Source of the DNA: Gordonia sihwensis NBRC 108236
Lineage (GTDB): Bacteria; Actinomycetota; Actinomycetes; Mycobacteriales; Mycobacteriaceae
Direction of reading: 5' to 3'
Assembly: GCF_000333035.1 (NCBI RefSeq)
Contig: NZ_BANU01000010.1
Coordinates: 62,001-126,000 of the forward strand
DNA: 64,000 nucleotides
Position numbers and translations under genes: made by a program. Of this stretch, positions 8,817 through 17,261 are shown one piece after another. The notes beneath the pieces were generated by a model, which was given only the letters and a program-made list of their open reading frames with translations, did not search any database and was not told the DNA's origin. Position 1 is the stretch's first letter. Every line of letters starts with the position of its first letter.

Positions 8817-9644
8817 ATGACCGACCGACCCGCACCCGATGCGCAGGGCGCCGACGCGCCCGTTCCGACGTGGAGGTCCGACACTCCGGACCCGGCCGAC
8901 GGGAGTCTCCGAAACGTCGGCGCCGCGCAGGTGCGCGTCGAAGAGGGCGTCGAGGTGGTCCCCTCCGACCGATTGCTGCTGGAATGGATCGATCCGCGCG
9001 ACCCCCGCCGTGCCGAACAGCGGATGATCCGCGACTCCTGGCGGGTGCAGCGCATCCAATCGGAGTTCGTCGCAGGCTTCGACGCGCTCGAGAACGTGGC
9101 CGAGGCGGTCACCGTCTTCGGTTCGGCACGCGTCAAGGAGCGGACACCCGAATACGAGCTGGCGCGCGAGCTCGGCCGCCGGCTGGGGCACGAGGGCTTC
9201 GCGGTGATCACCGGAGGCGGTCCCGGCGCGATGGAGGCCACCAACCGCGGGGCGTACGAGGCGGGTGCGCAGTCGATCGGTCTCAACATCGAACTGCCCT
9301 TCGAGCAGCACACGAATCCGTGGCTGACGTTGACGATGAACTTCCGCTACTTCTTCGTCCGCAAGACGATGTTCGTCAAGTACGCCCAGGCCTTCGTCTG
9401 TCTGCCCGGCGGATTCGGCACGCTCGACGAGCTCTTCGAAGCCCTCACGCTGGTCCAGACCAAGAAGGTGCTGCGGTTCCCGATCGTCCTTATAGGCCGG
9501 GAGTTCTGGGGCCCACTGGTGGACTGGCTCCGCGGAACGCTCGAGGCGGGCGGCAAGATCTCGCCGGGTGACGTGGATCTGCTGCATGTGGTCGATACCG
9601 CGGCCGAGGCGGTCGAGATCGTCGTGCGGGCGGCGCGGTCATGA
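8817..9644 (+). CDS. TIGR00730/LOG-family Rossmann-fold protein, longer paralogue
   Basis: 275-aa protein of the LOG (cytokinin riboside 5'-monophosphate phosphoribohydrolase) family. It has about 90 extra N-terminal residues, then the Rossmann core with VFGSARVKE, GGGPGAMEATNRGA and the signature PGGFGTLDELFE. The family cleaves nucleoside 5'-monophosphates at the N-glycosidic bond; the actual substrate here is unknown. A TAGTGT -10-like hexamer lies 10 nt before the ATG, so the message may be leaderless. Its stop overlaps the start of a second LOG gene by 4 bp (ATGA), indicating translational coupling. Confidence 0.9.
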   Translation: MTDRPAPDAQGADAPVPTWRSDTPDPADGSLRNVGAAQVRVEEGVEVVPSDRLLLEWIDPRDPRRAEQRMIRDSWRVQRIQSEFVAGFDALENVAEAVTVFGSARVKERTPEYELARELGRRLGHEGFAVITGGGPGAMEATNRGAYEAGAQSIGLNIELPFEQHTNPWLTLTMNFRYFFVRKTMFVKYAQAFVCLPGGFGTLDELFEALTLVQTKKVLRFPIVLIGREFWGPLVDWLRGTLEAGGKISPGDVDLLHVVDTAAEAVEIVVRAARS

Positions 9645-10177
9645 GCGCGATCTGCGTGTACTGCGCCTCCGGTCCGGTCGATTCCGCGTATCTGGCTCTC
9701 GCCGCCCGTACCGGTGAGGCCATCGCCGCCGCCGGGCACACCCTCGTCTCCGGCGGCGGCAACGTCTCGATGATGGGTGCGCTGGCACGCGGCGCGCGCG
9801 AGGCCGGCGGTCGCACCATCGGCATCATTCCGGAGCATCTGATGGCCAAGGAGGTGGCCGACCTCGACGCCGACGAGTTGATCGTCACCGACACCATGCG
9901 CGAGCGCAAACGCCTGATGGATGAGCTCTCGGACGGATTCATCACCCTGCCGGGCGGAATCGGCACGTTCGAGGAACTCTTCGAGACATGGACGGGAGCC
10001 TATCTGGGCGTGCACGACAAACCGATCGTGCTGCTGAACCACGAGGGCTTCTACGACCCGCTCATCGGCTGGCTCGACGATCTGGCGGCTCGCGGTTTCG
10101 TCGCCGACCAGGCACTCGGCAAACTGAAAGTATGTGCAACCGTGGGTGACAGTATCGCGTATCTGACCACCCGGTAG
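9641..10177 (+). CDS. LOG-family phosphoribohydrolase, short paralogue (Rv1205-like)
   Basis: 178-aa canonical LOG protein. Motifs are CVYCASG at the N-terminus, SGGGNVSMMGALARGA and LPGGIGTFEELFE, the nucleotide-monophosphate and catalytic loops of the family. In M. tuberculosis the homologue Rv1205 makes cytokinins whose breakdown yields aldehydes. It starts within the stop of the longer LOG paralogue (4-bp overlap) and precedes fadD6, as Rv1205 precedes Rv1206. Two linked LOG paralogues may form a hetero-oligomer or split substrates; this is inference. Confidence 0.93.
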   Translation: MSAICVYCASGPVDSAYLALAARTGEAIAAAGHTLVSGGGNVSMMGALARGAREAGGRTIGIIPEHLMAKEVADLDADELIVTDTMRERKRLMDELSDGFITLPGGIGTFEELFETWTGAYLGVHDKPIVLLNHEGFYDPLIGWLDDLAARGFVADQALGKLKVCATVGDSIAYLTTR

Positions 10178-10218
10178 GGTTGCGGCGTTCACCTGAAGGG
10201 CGAGGAGTGAGGCAGTCG

Positions 10219-11991
10219 ATGAGCACGAGCGTTCCGAACAAGGTCGGTATCACCGATATCGTGCGGGGAGTCGCGAGAATGGTGCCCGACCTGCCGTCGA
10301 TGGCCACCCACGTGCCGGGCATGGTGGTCCGGCCGCCCACCGCCAAGCGGACCATCGGACAGATCTTCGCCAAGCGCGCCGCGGCTCACCCCGATCGGCC
10401 GTTCATCCGCTGGCAGGGCGAGTCGATGACCTACGGCGAAGTGAACCGCCAGGTCAATCGGTACGCCGCCGTGCTGAGCGAGCGAGGTGTCCGAACCGGC
10501 GACGTGGTCGGGATCCTAGCGAAGAACAGCCCGACCGACCTGATGGTGATCCTCGCGGCGCTCAAACTCGGCGCCGTCGCCGGAATGCTCAACTACAACC
10601 AGCACGGCGAGGTGATCGATCACAGCATGAAGCTGCTCGACTCCGCCGCTCTGATCTACGACCCCGAGTGCGCTGACGCCTTCGCCTCGATCAGCCCCGA
10701 GCGGCTGCCCGAGCACGTTCTGGACTTCGCGGCGCTCGACGCGGCGGCCGCCGACAAGCCGGACACCGACCCGGCCGTCACCCGAGACCTGCCGGCGTCC
10801 ACCACCGCCTTCTACATCTTCACCTCGGGTACCACGGGGTTGCCCAAGGCCAGCGTGATGAGTCACAACCGCTGGCTGGCGAACTACGACGGCATCGGCG
10901 GTCTGGCCGTTCGCCTGCGCCCGTCGGACACCATGTACGTCTCGCTGCCGCTCTATCACAACAATGCGCTGTCGGTGTCGCTCGGCGCGGTGCTCGCCGC
11001 CGGCGCGTGCATCGCGATCAGCAAGCAGTTCTCGGCGTCGCGGTTCTGGGACGACGTGGTCACGAACCGGGCGACGGCGTTCTGCTACATCGGCGAACTG
11101 TGCCGCTACCTGCTCGCGCAGCCGAGCAAACCCACCGACCGCCGGCACTCGGTGCGGGTGATTGTCGGCAACGGCCTGCGGCCGGAGATCTGGGATGAGT
11201 TCACCGAGCGCTTCGGAATCGACCGCGTCGTCGAGTTCTACGGAGCCAGCGAGCTCAACCTCGCGTTCGTGAACGCCTTCGACGTCAAGCGGACCGCCGG
11301 ATTCTGCCCGCTGCCGTTCCGGGTCGTCGAATACAACGACGACGGCACCGCCAAGCGTGACGCGGACGGGCGCCTGCGCAAGGTCCCGAAGGGGGAGCCG
11401 GGACTGTTGATCGCCGAGATCAGCGACCGAGTGCCCGTCGACGGCTACACCGATTCCGGCGACACCGAGAAGAAGATCATCCGCGACGCCTTCAAGAAGG
11501 GCGATGCCTACTTCAATTCCGGCGATCTGGTGCGTGAACTGGGGTTCGCGCACATCGCGTTCGTCGACCGCCTGGGCGACACCTTCCGGTGGAAGGGCGA
11601 GAACGTCGCGACCACCGAGGTGGAGGGTGCCGCCGACGGAGTCGACGCGGTGGCGCAGTCGGTCGCCTACGGCGTGGAGGTGCCCGGATGCGACGGCCGC
11701 GCCGGGATGGTGGCGGTCCAATTGCGCGACGGAGCCGAATTGGATCCGAAAGCCTTCGCCGACGAACTCTACGAGGCGCTGCCGGGGTACGCGGTGCCGT
11801 TGTTCGTCCGCTTCGTCCCCGAGATCGAGACCACCTCCACCTTCAAGAACCGCAAGGTGGAGTTGCGGAAAGAGGCGTACACCGACACCGGTGACGACGA
11901 GGTGTGGGTGCTCTGCGGCAAGGCCGACGGCTACGTTCCGTACTACGACGGTTACGCCGCCGACGTCGCGGCTGCGAAGGTCCCGCGCTGA
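10219..11991 (+). CDS. fadD6: Long-chain acyl-CoA synthetase, FadD6 type
   Basis: AMP-forming acyl-CoA synthetase of about 590 aa that activates long-chain fatty acids, related to FATP/very-long-chain synthetases. The AMP-binding signature FYIFTSGTTGLPKAS spans residues 198-212. Further motifs are VEFYGASELN and YFNSGDLVRELGF followed by the DRLGDTFRWKGENV hinge region. The ATG at 10219 has GAGGAG upstream at 10 nt; GTG at 10207 is an alternative. Position between LOG and folP2 matches Rv1206. Probably a membrane-associated lipid-uptake or activation enzyme; chain-length preference cannot be read from sequence. Confidence 0.92.
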   Translation: MSTSVPNKVGITDIVRGVARMVPDLPSMATHVPGMVVRPPTAKRTIGQIFAKRAAAHPDRPFIRWQGESMTYGEVNRQVNRYAAVLSERGVRTGDVVGILAKNSPTDLMVILAALKLGAVAGMLNYNQHGEVIDHSMKLLDSAALIYDPECADAFASISPERLPEHVLDFAALDAAAADKPDTDPAVTRDLPASTTAFYIFTSGTTGLPKASVMSHNRWLANYDGIGGLAVRLRPSDTMYVSLPLYHNNALSVSLGAVLAAGACIAISKQFSASRFWDDVVTNRATAFCYIGELCRYLLAQPSKPTDRRHSVRVIVGNGLRPEIWDEFTERFGIDRVVEFYGASELNLAFVNAFDVKRTAGFCPLPFRVVEYNDDGTAKRDADGRLRKVPKGEPGLLIAEISDRVPVDGYTDSGDTEKKIIRDAFKKGDAYFNSGDLVRELGFAHIAFVDRLGDTFRWKGENVATTEVEGAADGVDAVAQSVAYGVEVPGCDGRAGMVAVQLRDGAELDPKAFADELYEALPGYAVPLFVRFVPEIETTSTFKNRKVELRKEAYTDTGDDEVWVLCGKADGYVPYYDGYAADVAAAKVPR

Positions 11992-12048
11992 GGCGCGAGC
12001 GTCGGGTCCGGCGCGCGAGGCGCGTGAGACGCACCGTAGGCTGACATC

Positions 12049-12927
12049 GTGAGCACTGCCCGTCCGGCCGCGACCCTCTGCGGCCGGCCCGTCGCCACCG
12101 ACCGTGCGCTCGTGATGGCGATCGTCAACCGCACTCCCGACTCGTTCTACGACAGGGGCGCGACCTTCGCCGACGATGCCGCCAAAGCGCGGATCGACGA
12201 GGTCGTCGCGCAGGGCGCGGACGTGATCGACGTCGGGGGAGTGAAGGCCGGTCCCGGCGAAGAGGTCGACGCGGCCACCGAGGCCGAGCGCGTGGTGCCG
12301 ATGATCGCGTGGATCCGCCGCACCCATCCCGACATCCTCATCAGCGTCGACACCTGGCGTGCCGAGGTGGCCGAACGGGCCTGTGAGGCCGGTGCCGACC
12401 TGATCAACGACACGTGGGCGGGCGTCGATCCGGCGCTGGCCGCGGTGGCCGCCCGGGCCGGTGCGGGACTGGTGTGTTCGCACACCGGCGGTGCGCGCGT
12501 GCGCACCCGACCGCACCGAGTGGCCTACCGGGACGTGGTGGCCGACGTCGTCGCCGAGGTCACCTCGGCGGCCGAGCGCGCCCGGCGGGCCGGGGTGCGA
12601 GAAGACGGCATCGTGATCGACCCCACGCACGATTTCGGCAAGAACACTCACCACGGTCTCGCGCTGCTGCGGAACCTGGACCGACTCATCGACACCGGAT
12701 GGCCGGTGCTGATGGCGTTGAGCAACAAGGACTTCATCGGCGAGACGCTCGACGCCGAACTCGGCGATCGAGTGGCGGGAACCCTCGCCGCCACCGCACT
12801 CGCGGCGGCCCAGGGCGCGCGGATGTTCCGAGTCCACGAAGTGGCCGACACTCGCCGCGTGGTCGACATGGTGGCCTCGATCGCCGGCACTCGGCCACCG
12901 GCCCGGACGGTGCGAGGACTGGCGTGA
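12049..12927 (+). CDS. folP2: Dihydropteroate synthase paralogue FolP2
   Basis: 292-aa TIM-barrel protein of the dihydropteroate synthase family. Characteristic segments are LVMAIVNRTPDSFYDRG near the N-terminus and DVIDVGGVKAGPGEEVD. It corresponds to Rv1207, the FolP2 paralogue found beside gpgS; in mycobacteria FolP2 is not the main folate enzyme and reportedly lacks ordinary DHPS activity, so the substrate may not be the folate precursor. GTG start; its stop overlaps the GTG of gpgS by 4 bp, showing tight coupling. Confidence 0.9.
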   Translation: MSTARPAATLCGRPVATDRALVMAIVNRTPDSFYDRGATFADDAAKARIDEVVAQGADVIDVGGVKAGPGEEVDAATEAERVVPMIAWIRRTHPDILISVDTWRAEVAERACEAGADLINDTWAGVDPALAAVAARAGAGLVCSHTGGARVRTRPHRVAYRDVVADVVAEVTSAAERARRAGVREDGIVIDPTHDFGKNTHHGLALLRNLDRLIDTGWPVLMALSNKDFIGETLDAELGDRVAGTLAATALAAAQGARMFRVHEVADTRRVVDMVASIAGTRPPARTVRGLA

Positions 12928-13889
12928 ACCCGGGACACGAGAGTGCGCCGTGGGTCGACCGCGGCGAGGGCGAGGCGCGCTGGTCGCACACGCACACCTG
13001 GGACCATCCGGAGTGGGACGTCGACGAGTTGGTGGCCGCGAAGAACGGCCGGACGGTCTCGGTGGTGCTGCCGGCGCTGAACGAGGAGGAGACGGTCGGC
13101 GGAGTCATCGCCTCCATCGCGCCCCTGCTGGACTCGCTGGTGGATGAACTGATAGTGCTCGACTCCGGCAGCACCGATCGGACGGCCGAACTCGCCGGTG
13201 CGGCGGGCGCGCGAGTGGTGAGCCGCGAGGAGGCGATCCCGGGCGTGCCCCCGGTAGCCGGCAAGGGCGAGGCGCTCTGGCGCTCGATCGCCGTCGCCAC
13301 CGGCGACATCATCGCCTTCGTCGACTCAGATCTCATCGATCCGGACCCGATGTTCGTGCCCAAGATGATCGGGCCGCTTCTGGCCGACCCGGAGATCCAC
13401 CTCGTCAAGGGCTATTACCGGCGTCCGCTGCGCACCGGTGACACCCAGGAACCGGGGGGCGGCGGCCGGGTCACCGAACTGCTGGCCCGACCGCTGCTGA
13501 CCGCGCTCAAACCCGAGCTCGGGGAGGTGTGCCAGCCGCTCGGCGGCGAGTACGCCGGCACCCGGGAGCTTCTGGCCTCGGTTCCGTTCGCCCCGGGCTA
13601 CGGCGTGGAGATCGGGTTGCTGATCGACACATACGACCGGTACGGGCTGGCGGGCATCGGCCAGGTGAATCTCGGGGTCCGCAGTCACCGCAACCGGCCG
13701 CTCCACGAGTTGTCGGTGATGAGTCGACAGATCGTGGCCACGCTCCTCGACCGCTGCGGCGTCGCCGACTCCGGAGTCGGTCTCACCCAGTTCGTCCCGG
13801 AGCCGGACGGCGGGTTCACCCCGCACACGACGCAGCTTCAACGCGGGGAGCGGCCACCGATCCGAGACCTCGATCTCTCGCTACCCTGA
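12924..13889 (+). CDS. gpgS: Glucosyl-3-phosphoglycerate synthase GpgS
   Basis: GT81-family retaining glycosyltransferase of 321 aa that joins glucose from a nucleotide-sugar (UDP-glucose in the family) to 3-phosphoglycerate, the first step toward glucosylglycerate and MGLP. Visible features are the GT-A start VSVVLPALNEEETVGG and the metal-binding DSD at Asp134-Ser-Asp136, matching the M. tuberculosis enzyme (324 aa). GKGEALWRS and the acceptor region GGEYAGTRELLASV follow. It starts inside the folP2 stop and is followed closely by an Rv1209-like gene. Confidence 0.95.
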   Translation: MNPGHESAPWVDRGEGEARWSHTHTWDHPEWDVDELVAAKNGRTVSVVLPALNEEETVGGVIASIAPLLDSLVDELIVLDSGSTDRTAELAGAAGARVVSREEAIPGVPPVAGKGEALWRSIAVATGDIIAFVDSDLIDPDPMFVPKMIGPLLADPEIHLVKGYYRRPLRTGDTQEPGGGGRVTELLARPLLTALKPELGEVCQPLGGEYAGTRELLASVPFAPGYGVEIGLLIDTYDRYGLAGIGQVNLGVRSHRNRPLHELSVMSRQIVATLLDRCGVADSGVGLTQFVPEPDGGFTPHTTQLQRGERPPIRDLDLSLP

Positions 13890-13894
13890 ACATC

Positions 13895-14260
13895 GTGGTG
13901 ACTATCGGGCTCTATGTGATGGGTGTGGCCGTACTGGTCGCGCTGATCTTCGCCGTGGTGTGGTTCGTCTTCGGCCGAGGCGAGGATCTGCCGCCGGTGG
14001 AGAAGGGGACGACGCTCACCCGCCTGCCCCGAGCGGGCATCACCGGCGACGACGTGCGTGCCGTGCTGTTCCAGCAGACCTTCCGCGGTTACAAGGTCTC
14101 CGAGGTCGACTGGGCGCTGGAGAAGCTGGCCCGCGAGATCGACGAGCTGCGAGCCGTCGTCCACGACCTCCAGGCCCGCGATGCGGTGGATTCGGCGGCG
14201 ACCGACACCGGGCCGATACCGGTCGCCGATCCGCCGGACGGTCCGGCCCGCGGACGGTGA
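13895..14260 (+). CDS. Rv1209-like single-pass membrane protein with DivIVA-like segment
   Basis: 121-aa protein with one N-terminal transmembrane helix (about residues 5-27, VTIGLYVMGVAVLVALIF), a Pro-containing stretch, then a short DivIVA-like motif: GITGDDVRAVLFQQTFRGYK followed by YKVSEVDWALEKLAREIDEL, a likely short coiled coil. DivIVA domain proteins sense membrane curvature at poles and septa. Length and place match Rv1209 downstream of gpgS. Two adjacent GTG codons at 13895 and 13898 are both possible starts. No enzymatic residues are seen. Confidence 0.85.
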   Translation: MVTIGLYVMGVAVLVALIFAVVWFVFGRGEDLPPVEKGTTLTRLPRAGITGDDVRAVLFQQTFRGYKVSEVDWALEKLAREIDELRAVVHDLQARDAVDSAATDTGPIPVADPPDGPARGR

Positions 14261-14354
14261 CCGCACTGCCTCGCCGGACTGCCCGGAGTGCACAGGTGTG
14301 CGCCAAGTATCATGAGCGTGACATCGTGAAATCCACGTGAAGGGAGCACGACAC

Positions 14355-14522
14355 ATGGCGGCGATGAAGCCACGTATGGGGGACGGTCCGCTTGAGGCGG
14401 TCAAGGAAGGGCGTGGGATCGTCGTCCGGATCCCGATCGACGGAGGCGGCCGTCTCGTCGTCGAACTGAACGACGAAGAGGCTTCGGCGCTGGGCGAGGC
14501 GCTGCGCGAGGTCACCGCCTGA
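14355..14522 (+). CDS. DUF3117 family small protein (Rv1211-like)
   Basis: 55-aa protein (MAAMKPRMGDGPLEAVKEGR at the N-terminus) that matches the strongly conserved actinobacterial DUF3117 family in length and sequence. Function is unknown. The ATG at 14355 has GGGAG upstream; a GTG at 14337 would add six residues. In M. tuberculosis a 3-methyladenine glycosylase gene (tagA, Rv1210) lies before it; that gene is absent here. Its stop codon overlaps the apparent start of the methyltransferase that follows. Confidence 0.9.
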   Translation: MAAMKPRMGDGPLEAVKEGRGIVVRIPIDGGGRLVVELNDEEASALGEALREVTA

Positions 14523-15373
14523 TCGAGGCCCGAGGTCCGCGGTGGGAGACCGCGGCCGAACTCCTGGCCTGTCCGATCTGTTCGGACGGCCTGTTCCCGG
14601 CGGGCGCATCGTTGCGATGCGCCGCCGGGCATTCCTTCGACATCGCCCGGCAGGGCTATGTGTCTCTTCTGACCGGCAAGGGCAGTGCCCACCGCTCCGA
14701 CACCGCCGACATGGTCGCGGCGCGCAGCCGGGTCTTCGAGGCGGGACTGTACGCGCCGATCGTCGCGGCCGTGGCCGAGCGCTGCGCGCACTCGCGAGTG
14801 ATCGTCGACGCCGGCGGCGGACCGGGACAGTACCTCGAAGCGGGGCTGACCGCCGCCGGCGACCACGCCGTCGGCATCGGCGTCGATCTCTCGAAGTTCT
14901 GCGCGCGAAGCGCCGCGCGGCGTCATCCCGCCGCACTCTCGGTGGTGGCCGACCTGTGGGCCGGGCTGCCGCTGCGGGACGGCGTCGCCGACACGGTGCT
15001 CTCGGTGTTCGCGCCGCGCAACGCATCCGAGACCGCCCGTGTCCTCGGAAGCGGTGGTCGTTGGGTGGTCGTGACACCCGGCACGGGCCACCTGGCCGAG
15101 ATCGTGCGGCCCATGCAGATGCTCTCGGTGGGTCAGGACAAGACTCGCCGGCTGGCCGAGGAATTCGGCGACCGCTTCGGTGAGGTCGTCGAGCAGCGGG
15201 TCCAGTCGCAGGTGCGCCTGAGCGAATCGGCCCTCACCGACATCGCGGCGATGGGCCCGGCGGCGTTCCACCGGACACCCGAACAACTCGCGGCCGCGGC
15301 CGCGGAACTGGCCTCGGGCGGTCCGGTGACCGCCACCCTGGACGTGACCGTCACCGTGGCCCGTCGCCGGTGA
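14519..15373 (+). CDS. RlmA-like 23S rRNA (guanine-N1)-methyltransferase
   Basis: SAM-dependent methyltransferase resembling RlmA/TlrB enzymes, which methylate N1 of a guanine in helix 35 of 23S rRNA. The N-terminal zinc finger is coded at about 14570-14640 (LLACPICSDG, then LRCAAGHSFDIARQGYVSLL). The SAM site is VIVDAGGGPGQYLEA, and VFAPRN follows. No ATG, GTG or TTG exists in frame before the zinc finger; the first TTG (14612) would delete part of it. The best candidate is CTG at 14519, overlapping the DUF3117 stop, giving 284 aa. The start is uncertain; the product family is fairly sure. Confidence 0.82.
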   Translation: MIEARGPRWETAAELLACPICSDGLFPAGASLRCAAGHSFDIARQGYVSLLTGKGSAHRSDTADMVAARSRVFEAGLYAPIVAAVAERCAHSRVIVDAGGGPGQYLEAGLTAAGDHAVGIGVDLSKFCARSAARRHPAALSVVADLWAGLPLRDGVADTVLSVFAPRNASETARVLGSGGRWVVVTPGTGHLAEIVRPMQMLSVGQDKTRRLAEEFGDRFGEVVEQRVQSQVRLSESALTDIAAMGPAAFHRTPEQLAAAAAELASGGPVTATLDVTVTVARRR

Positions 15374-15455
15374 TCCGGCCCGTGCGCGTCTGTGCCGAAC
15401 AGCCGATCTGCGAGGCCGGGTGGTCGGGTGAGCGGCGGCCGGATATGTTTGATCG

Positions 15456-16673
15456 GTGAGATCACAACCGCATGTTCTCGGAATCGTCCTCGCCGGCGGT
15501 GAGGGAAAGCGGCTCTATCCGCTGACCGTGGACCGGGCCAAACCCGCCGTCCCGTTCGGCGGCTCCTACCGGCTGATCGACTTCGTGCTGTCGAATCTGG
15601 TCAACGGCGGGTACGAACGGATCTGCGTGCTGACGCAGTACAAGTCGCATTCCCTCGACCGGCACATCTCGCAGACCTGGTGGTCGTCGGGATTCCACGG
15701 AGAGTTCATCACACCGGTTCCGGCTCAGCAGCGGCTCGGACCCCGCTGGTACACCGGCAGCGCGGACGCGATCTACCAGTCGATGAACCTCATCTACGAC
15801 GAGGAACCCGACTACATCGTCGTCTTCGGTGCCGACCACGTCTACCGCATGGATCCGGCGCAGATGGTCCAGTCGCACATCGAGACCGGCGCCTCGGTGA
15901 CGGTCGCGGGCATCCGCGTTCCGCGCAGTGAGGCCCACGCCCTCGGCTGCATCGACGCCGACGGTGACGGCAAGATCACCGCGTTCGTGGAGAAGCCCGC
16001 CGATCCGCCGGGCACGGCGGACGACCCGGACGTCACCTTCGCCTCGATGGGCAACTACGTATTCACCGCCGAAGCGCTGGTGGAGATGCTGAAAACCGAT
16101 GCCGCCGACGGAGATTCCGATCACGACATGGGCGGCGACATCATCCCCGCCTTCGTGGCGCGGGGCGAGGCGTACGTCTACGACTTCGACGACAACGTCG
16201 TGCCCGGCCAGACCGAGCGCGACCGCGGTTATTGGCGCGACGTCGGCACCCTCGACTCGTTCTACGACGCGCACATGGACCTGGTCTCGGAGAACCCGGT
16301 GTTCAACCTCTACAACAAGAGGTGGCCGATCCGGGGTGAGACGAGCCACCTGCCGCCCGCCAAGTTCGTCCGCGGCGGCACCGCCAACGATTCGGTGGTC
16401 GGCGCCGGGACCGTGATCGCCGGCGCGACCGTCCACGGCTCGGTTCTGTCGACCAACGTCTACGTCGGCGAGGGCGCGGTGGTCCAGGGCAGCGTCCTGA
16501 TGCCGGGAGTCCGTATCGGCAAGAACGCCGTGGTGCGCAACGCCATTCTCGACAAGAACGTCAGGATCGTCGACGACGGTCAGCTCGGCGTCGACCTCGA
16601 CCACGACCGGGAACGATTCGTCGTCTCGCCCGGCGGCGTGGTCACAGTCGGCAAGAACACCGTCGTCGACTAG
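15456..16673 (+). CDS. glgC: Glucose-1-phosphate adenylyltransferase GlgC
   Basis: Makes ADP-glucose for glycogen, maltosyl phosphate and MGLP-type glucans; 405 aa, close to Rv1213 (404 aa). The nucleotidyltransferase motif [11 protein letters not shown] is at the N-terminus, the catalytic region has [10 protein letters not shown], sugar binding VEKP, and a C-terminal left-handed beta-helix ([19 protein letters not shown]). In M. tuberculosis glgA/glgM (Rv1212c) is divergent from glgC; here that neighbour is missing and a methyltransferase gene is upstream. GTG start with no clear Shine-Dalgarno. Confidence 0.95.
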   Translation: MRSQPHVLGIVLAGGEGKRLYPLTVDRAKPAVPFGGSYRLIDFVLSNLVNGGYERICVLTQYKSHSLDRHISQTWWSSGFHGEFITPVPAQQRLGPRWYTGSADAIYQSMNLIYDEEPDYIVVFGADHVYRMDPAQMVQSHIETGASVTVAGIRVPRSEAHALGCIDADGDGKITAFVEKPADPPGTADDPDVTFASMGNYVFTAEALVEMLKTDAADGDSDHDMGGDIIPAFVARGEAYVYDFDDNVVPGQTERDRGYWRDVGTLDSFYDAHMDLVSENPVFNLYNKRWPIRGETSHLPPAKFVRGGTANDSVVGAGTVIAGATVHGSVLSTNVYVGEGAVVQGSVLMPGVRIGKNAVVRNAILDKNVRIVDDGQLGVDLDHDRERFVVSPGGVVTVGKNTVVD

Positions 16674-16688
16674 GCCGCGGCGGCCCGA

Positions 16689-17261
16689 TCAGGCGGTGGT
16701 CGCCAGCGCTGCGGCGCCGAGTTCCACCAGCCCGGGCACCGACTCGGCGTCCACCTCGGAGGGCAGGTCGCCCACCGGCCACCACGCGAGGTCGACCGAC
16801 TCGTCACTGCGCACGATCGGCGGGAGCGAACCGTCCGCCTCACGGTCCGCGACGGCGGCGAACCGGACGTCGAGATGTCTGGTGGGTACGCCCAGCGAGC
16901 ACGTGATCGGATGGGCGTGCAACTGCACCGGCCGGTCGGACAACGTCAGCGAGGACAGTCCCGACTCCTCGAGCCCTTCGCGCAGAGCCGCCTCGGCGAG
17001 CGTCGCGTCCTGCGGCTCGCAGTGTCCGCCGAGCTGAATCCATTTGCCGACCCGCGGGTGCAGGGTCAGCAGGACGTGCGTCAGATCGGCGTCGAAGACG
17101 ATCACCGAAGCGGTGAGATGTCCTGCGGCGCAAGCTCTTCGGCAGGCATCGTCGGTGGCGGCCAGAAACGCGAGGTACGCGTGCCGGATGGAGTCCTGAT
17201 GGGGATCGGGCGCGGTCCACGCGGTCAGCGACTCGACCGCGGACGCGTGCAGCGCGCTCAC
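16689..17261 (-). CDS. NUDIX hydrolase in the fbiAB operon
   Basis: 190-aa NUDIX protein. The NUDIX box reads approximately [20 protein letters not shown] and continues EESG, with the REx2EExG core intact. It likely hydrolyses a nucleotide diphosphate derivative; the substrate is unknown. The GTG start overlaps the fbiB stop by 4 bp, so it is translationally coupled as third gene of fbiA-fbiB-nudix. That suggests a link to F420 or flavin-nucleotide chemistry, but this is only context. Confidence 0.88.
   Translation of the reverse strand: MSALHASAVESLTAWTAPDPHQDSIRHAYLAFLAATDDACRRACAAGHLTASVIVFDADLTHVLLTLHPRVGKWIQLGGHCEPQDATLAEAALREGLEESGLSSLTLSDRPVQLHAHPITCSLGVPTRHLDVRFAAVADREADGSLPPIVRSDESVDLAWWPVGDLPSEVDAESVPGLVELGAAALATTA

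Noticed and set aside
10516-12837. 773-codon minus-strand frame opposite fadD6 and folP2
   Set aside because: Same composition effect; the product is His/Arg/Gly-rich without domains, and the plus-strand genes are recognised enzymes.
14542-15183. GTG-started plus-strand frame overlapping the RlmA-like gene
   Set aside because: Wrong frame; Arg/Gly-rich and without the zinc finger or SAM motif seen in the other frame.
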